DNA of 36,628 nucleotides from Guyparkeria sp. (GTDB lineage Bacteria > Pseudomonadota > Gammaproteobacteria > Halothiobacillales > Halothiobacillaceae). The notes below the pieces were generated by a model that saw only the letters and a program-made list of their open reading frames with translations, was not told the origin of the DNA and did not search any database. A program made the translations under genes and the position numbers. Below are positions 33,361 through 36,628 of the stretch, piece after piece (positions within the stretch are counted from its first letter, which is position 1; every line of letters begins with the position of its first letter). The stretch spans positions 1-36,628 of the forward strand of contig JAGXGL010000022.1 in assembly GCA_024636755.1 (NCBI GenBank), given 5' to 3'.

Positions 33361-33693
33361 ATGACCAAACGCATTCCCACCCTGCTGGCTGCATTGATCC
33401 TGCCGGCCACGGCTGCGTTCGGCGCCGACCTTCACCGCGACGCCGCCATTGGCGGGGCGATCGGGGGCGCGATCGGCGGTGTCGTCGGTGCCGAAGTCGG
33501 TGGCCGCGAGGGCGCGATCGTGGGTTCCGGCATCGGCGCGGCCGTCGGCACGGGTGTGACCACGCGCAACAGCCGCGATGATCGTTATTATCGCGACGAC
33601 GGCCACCATGAGCGCTATCGCTACCGCGAGGGACACGGCCACCCCCAGGGACGCTTCTGTCCGCCGGGGCAAGCGAAGAAGGGACGTTGCTGA
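33361..33693 (+). CDS. Small glycine-zipper envelope protein
   Basis: This 110-residue protein has a signal peptide (ending FGADL). A glycine-zipper region follows (repeats GGAIGG, IGGVVGAEVGG, GSGIGAAVGTG, residues about 30-65) that packs into or onto membranes. The C-terminus is rich in Arg, Tyr, His and Asp (RDDRYYRDDGHHERYRYREGH) and ends with FCPPGQAKKGRC. Relatives occur as small envelope proteins of unknown function. The ATG is set by AGGAG 8 bases upstream. It lies about 110 bp after the M16 operon and ends at a terminator. Confidence 0.8.
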   Translation: MTKRIPTLLAALILPATAAFGADLHRDAAIGGAIGGAIGGVVGAEVGGREGAIVGSGIGAAVGTGVTTRNSRDDRYYRDDGHHERYRYREGHGHPQGRFCPPGQAKKGRC

Positions 33694-33737
33694 AACAAGG
33701 CTCAACAGCCTCGATCACCCCACCCCGCAAAACACGA

Positions 33738-33770
33738 AACGCCACCGGCTTTCCGGTGGCGTTCTGTTTT
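33738..33770. terminator. Intrinsic terminator shared by convergent genes
   Basis: AACGCCACCGG and CCGGTGGCGTT enclose a 4-nt loop and are followed by CTGTTTT. An A-rich segment on the far side allows use by the convergent mgtC gene. Confidence 0.8.
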
Positions 33771-33829
33771 CTGCCCCACGAATCGCGGCCACAGGTCACT
33801 CCGGCAACGACCCGCCGGCGGATTCCGAG

Positions 33830-34315
33830 CTACGTCTGTTCGTCCGTCTTGCTGCCGTCGCCAGAACGATCTCGCCTGTCGTCATCCCCATTGATCGCCT
33901 GCTTCGCCGGCGAGAGCAGGCGCAGGCTGGCGAAGGTGACGATAGAGAGCAACAAGGCGATCTCGAAGCGATTCCAGGCCACGGCCACGCCGATCGCACC
34001 GGTGGCCCACAGGCTTGCCGCGGTGGCCGTGCCGCGGGTGTGATCACGACTCTTGAGGATGGCGCCTCCACCGATAAACCCCATCCCGGTAATGATGCCC
34101 TCGAACACCCGCGCCTCGGCATCGCTGGATTCGAGCACGTTGATGCCCAACAGCATGTAGGCGCAACTGGCCACGGCAACGAGAGGAAACGTGCGCAACC
34201 CCGCCGAGCGCGAGTGGCTCTCGCGTTCCAGCCCCACCGGCAAGGCCAGCACATAGGCCGCCGCCAGATAGGTCAGATTCCAATAGACCGACGCCCAATC
34301 GATATCAAACGGCAT
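33830..34315 (-). CDS. mgtC: MgtC/SapB-family membrane protein
   Basis: This 161-residue protein has about four TM segments. The MgtC core is visible: ALPVGLERE and RTFPLVAVASCAY, then GIITGMGFIGGGAILK with ATAASLWATGAIGVAVAW. The length matches the SapB/YhiD branch, lacking the C-terminal domain of Salmonella MgtC. In pathogens MgtC tunes ATP synthase and magnesium adaptation; in environmental bacteria its role is less clear. AGGGAG lies before the ATG. No partner gene is adjacent. Confidence 0.92.
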   Translation of the reverse strand: MPFDIDWASVYWNLTYLAAAYVLALPVGLERESHSRSAGLRTFPLVAVASCAYMLLGINVLESSDAEARVFEGIITGMGFIGGGAILKSRDHTRGTATAASLWATGAIGVAVAWNRFEIALLLSIVTFASLRLLSPAKQAINGDDDRRDRSGDGSKTDEQT

Positions 34316-34422
34316 TCGCGCGCTCCCTGCTAACGAGTTGGCCCGACTAAAACCGCGAAAGCTCGTGCCGGGTCATAGCTGGAAACCATTGGCGTGCCAC
34401 CCATGGACGTTTGGCTGCCGAA

Positions 34423-34953
34423 TCAGAGTGATTCGGCCACCTCCTTGGAATGGCGCTCTAGAAGGTCGTCGGCGCGGTGTTTTTCGTCCTCGTCTCGCGC
34501 GTGAACCACCACCGTCCACTCGCCATGCGAGCTGGCCTCCTGGGTGTCGGTGATCACACCCTCATGATCCGGTCGAGCCGAAATCAGTCCCGCGGCCATC
34601 CCGCCGATTGCCCCGCCGATCACCGCGAACACGCCAAAGACCCAGCCCGGACTTGTCGTGGCCCAGTCAAACCCGGCGCCGACCAGCACGCCGGCGAGGA
34701 CCAGGCCGGCGACGGCACCGACGATCGCCAATATGGTGTGCGTACGCAGCATGGTCGAGAAAATGGCGCCGGATTCCCTCTCTACCTTGCTCGACAGATG
34801 CCGATCATGTGGCTCGACCAGTTCAACCTGGTCCGAGGAGAACCCGCCCTCGGCGGCCAGCGCGTTGGCCGCGTCGCGTGCATGACGGGCGTCATGGAAT
34901 ACGGCACTGACCTTATGGGGAAACTCTTCGGTGATGATCTCAGCCTGGGTCAT
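34423..34953 (-). CDS. Membrane protein with central glycine-rich hairpin (general-stress-like), paralogue 1
   Basis: This 176-residue protein has an N-terminal alpha/beta region (VSAVFHDARHARDAANALAAE), a central pair of glycine-rich TM helices (ILAIVGAVAGLVLAGVLVGAG and VFAVIGGAIGGMAAGLI), and a C-terminal EWTVVVHARDEDEKHRADDLL strand-helix. The same three-part layout occurs in the divergent gene at 35356, and the two are clearly related. This resembles bacterial general-stress proteins with a central TM hairpin, but no named family is certain. A perfect AGGAGGT precedes the ATG. Confidence 0.75.
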   Translation of the reverse strand: MTQAEIITEEFPHKVSAVFHDARHARDAANALAAEGGFSSDQVELVEPHDRHLSSKVERESGAIFSTMLRTHTILAIVGAVAGLVLAGVLVGAGFDWATTSPGWVFGVFAVIGGAIGGMAAGLISARPDHEGVITDTQEASSHGEWTVVVHARDEDEKHRADDLLERHSKEVAESL

Positions 34954-35355
34954 GAGCTACCTCCTAATCCGGAAAAACGGCGAATTTCAACCAGAAATCC
35001 GGTCCTGTTCGTGGGAGTTGTAACGGAGACAATAGTTCACAGGACGCCAGCAGAAACGCCAGCGACAAGCCCAGGATTGCCCTTGGGCTGCCAAACACAT
35101 TGGCGATTCGCGCTGGCACTGCCGGGACGGGCAACGCGGGAGGGGACTCGGGGTCAGTCTCGCTTGAAGCGGGTGACCAATTCGTGAAACTCGCATGAAC
35201 TCGTGGTGCGCTTCAAGCGCCACTGATCTGTAGCGGGCAGAGCACTGAACGGCAAACGCCCGACTATCTGAACTACCTTCTTCTGTAGGAATCCCAATGA
35301 CAGGACTCGGGCATTTTCCGATCCCGTTACGGATCGCCACATAGGAGGGTCTCTT
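34954..35355. other. 400-bp divergent promoter region between the paralogues
   Basis: No gene or RNA gene is supported. Minus-strand frames in the left part are shadows of the downstream paralogue or short, and none has a ribosome binding site. Strong Shine-Dalgarno sequences flank both ends (AGGAGGT and AGGAGGG), showing that the region holds two divergent promoters. I could not place their boxes. Confidence 0.4.
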
Positions 35356-35925
35356 ATGGACCGTGCAGAAATCATTTCCGAACGTTTCCCGCACGTGGTC
35401 GACGCCGTATTCCATGACGAGCGGCGCGCCCGCGATGCGGCTAATGCCCTGGCCACCAAGGCCGGGCTGTCGAACGAGCAGATCGACGTGGTCGAGCCGA
35501 ACGATCCCCAGCGGGCGGAGAAGCTGGAGCCGGAGTCGTCCGAGGTTACCCGGACCATACTTCGTTCCCATGCCGCGCTCGGCGTGATCGGTGCCGTCGT
35601 CGGCCTGATATTCGCCGGCATCCTGATCGTCGCCGGTTTCGATTTTGCGCAGACCCGGCCGGGCTGGGTCTACGGAATTCTCGCCGTGGTCGGCGGCCTG
35701 ATCGGCATGCTGGGTGCCGGTATCGTGTCCGTTCGACTGGATCATGAGCGGGTGGTCGCGGAGACCCGCGACACATCAACGCACGGCGAGTGGACGGTCG
35801 TCGCCCACGCCCATAACGAGGACGAGAAGCACCGCGCTGGCGAGCTCCTCAAGGAGTACTCCGGGACGGTCAGCCAATCAAGGCCGGCCGAGCCAAGCAG
35901 CCCCAACACCTCGAGCACATCCTGA
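35356..35925 (+). CDS. Membrane protein with central glycine-rich hairpin (general-stress-like), paralogue 2
   Basis: This 189-residue protein is a paralogue of the 34423 product. Conserved parts are AVFHDERRARDAANALA, the two glycine-rich TMs (LGVIGAVVGLIFAGILIVAG and GILAVVGGLIGMLGAGIV), RPGWVYG and GEWTVVAHAHNEDEKHRAGELL. It differs by a Ser/Pro-rich tail of about 15 residues. The pair is arranged head to head, as after an inverted duplication. AGGAGGG precedes the ATG. The 3' end overlaps the convergent PAS pseudogene by about 48 bp. Confidence 0.75.
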   Translation: MDRAEIISERFPHVVDAVFHDERRARDAANALATKAGLSNEQIDVVEPNDPQRAEKLEPESSEVTRTILRSHAALGVIGAVVGLIFAGILIVAGFDFAQTRPGWVYGILAVVGGLIGMLGAGIVSVRLDHERVVAETRDTSTHGEWTVVAHAHNEDEKHRAGELLKEYSGTVSQSRPAEPSSPNTSSTS

Positions 35926-36364
35926 CCCATGCGGCCGGAAACGACACGCCCGATAACCTCGCTGATTGATACGCCGATAGAGCCGCTCGGCGCGCTGGAC
36001 ATCCTCGCGTGACGGGCAGGCTCGGACCGACTCATAACCAATCACCTCGCCGTGGTCGGTAATCGGCGTGACATACGCATCGACCCAGTAATCGCCTCCG
36101 TCCTTCGACCGGTTCTTCACCAGATCCATCCAGGGCGGGCCGGCCTTGAGATGCGTCCACATCACCTCGAACGCCAATGACGGCTCGTCCGGGTGGCGCA
36201 CGATGTTGTGCGGCTGGCCAATCAGCTCATCACGGGAATACCCACTGATCGCGACGAACGCCTCGTTGCAATACGTAATCCGCCTTTGATATCCGTGGTC
36301 GACACCAGCCGCTGCCCCGGGCGAGGGTGTGTTCGGCATCGGTGACGGGCAGGTTATTACGCAT
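35878..36364 (-). pseudogene. PAS-domain (Aer-like) protein gene with two frameshifts
   Basis: The main frame gives a PAS domain of the Aer/aerotaxis type: RITYCNEAFVAISGYSRDELI, then GQPHNIVRHPDEP, AFEVMWTHLKAGPPW, and VKNRSKDGGDYWVDAYVTPI. The family start is upstream in other frames: MRNNLPVTDAEHTLAR from 36364, then GQRLVSTTDIKG in a third frame, then the main frame. Two missing bases, near 36330 and near 36290, would join all three. The C-terminal methyl-accepting half of Aer is absent, and the tail after YRRINQR reads unlike any domain. Either the gene is decayed or the sequence has two deletion errors. Confidence 0.65.
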
Positions 36365-36493
36365 GAATTAGTGACTATTCTTAGGGATGTCGACTTAGAG
36401 GTGACGACTTCGGGATGGCAAGCCGAAACAACATATCGGGGCGATAAAATATTGGGGTTATCGAGCCCGTGAAGGAAAACTTTAGTGTGGGTT

Positions 36494-36628
36494 CTACCCC
36501 GTTTTCGCGGACGGTTGGCTTAAGGGTAATGCGTTGTCGTTGGCCCGGATTCGTCGGCGGACTCTCGGGTTGTGGAAACGCTCGATGTAATCGAACACAT
36601 CCTGGCGGGCTTCGGCAATCGTTGCGTA
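36494..36628 (-). mobile_element. 3' end of an IS3-family transposase (OrfB), cut by the window edge
   Basis: From the window edge to TAG at 36494-36496, the minus strand encodes 44 residues, YATIAEARQDVFDYIERFHN through to QPSAKTG. This is the C-terminus of IS3-family OrfB (integrase core end, DYIE.F.NP). Only the terminal part lies in the window. The insertion end should lie within about 100 bp left of the stop, but no inverted repeat could be confirmed without the other end. The gap 36365-36493 holds nothing else recognisable. Confidence 0.85.

Noticed and set aside
1-36628. tRNA, rRNA and carboxysome genes
   Set aside because: I looked for them by eye, given the autotrophic context, and found no sequence resembling any.

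Overview
The window looks like chromosomal DNA of a GC-rich, autotrophic, sulfur-oxidiser-like gammaproteobacterium. Halothiobacillus or Guyparkeria relatives are my best guess, inferred from the DAB inorganic-carbon pump, the LysR regulator beside it, cyanase and the codon bias; no rRNA or other phylogenetic marker is present.

Layout. 1-2200: a frameshifted lipoprotein gene, a phosphoribosyltransferase, a PhnA/YjdM zinc-ribbon protein and a small His-rich membrane protein. 2277-8289: a CzcCBA-type heavy-metal RND efflux operon. 8302-10815: an HDOD-GAF protein and a LysR regulator, divergent from 11268-15444, which encodes DabB and DabA (energy-coupled CO2 hydration to bicarbonate). 15549-17879: a small multi-pass membrane protein, a periplasmic alpha-carbonic anhydrase, an unknown protein whose stop codon appears lost, and cyanase (CynS). 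17917-22808: a 266-bp palindromic mobile-like element, then an operon with its own sigma-54 promoter: OsmC-like protein, divergent acyl-CoA-dehydrogenase-fold flavoprotein, a 56-residue membrane protein, a rubredoxin/NAD(P)H reductase fusion and a rhodanese. The rhodanese is split by a second copy of the palindromic element. 22859-24867: a GST and a PA2778/PA2779-type lipoprotein pair. 24991-30068: a sigma-54 activator (GAF-AAA+-Fis) divergent from an NrtABD/CynABD/SsuABC-class ABC importer, also with a sigma-54 promoter. 30500-36628: an M16 peptidase pair, a glycine-zipper protein, MgtC, two related membrane stress-like proteins in opposite orientation, a PAS-protein pseudogene and the 3' end of an IS3-family transposase.

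How it fits together. Two themes stand out. One is inorganic carbon: DabAB, alpha-carbonic anhydrase and cyanase all make or use CO2/bicarbonate. The other is a probable single regulon. The OsmC-flavoprotein-rubredoxin operon and the ABC importer have near-identical -24/-12 promoters (TGGCAC-N5-CTGCA) and share an upstream GAC-N3-GTCCG site. The adjacent enhancer-binding protein is the obvious activator. I infer a system that imports an unidentified N- or S-containing anion and oxidises it; its substrate cannot be read from sequence.

The two palindromic elements (266 and 268 bp) fold into the same three-way junction. Their stems differ in sequence but keep pairing, while their loops are conserved. 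This is the most unusual non-coding structure here. Several genes (near 150, 17330, 36290 and 36330) carry single-base frameshifts that may be real decay or assembly error.
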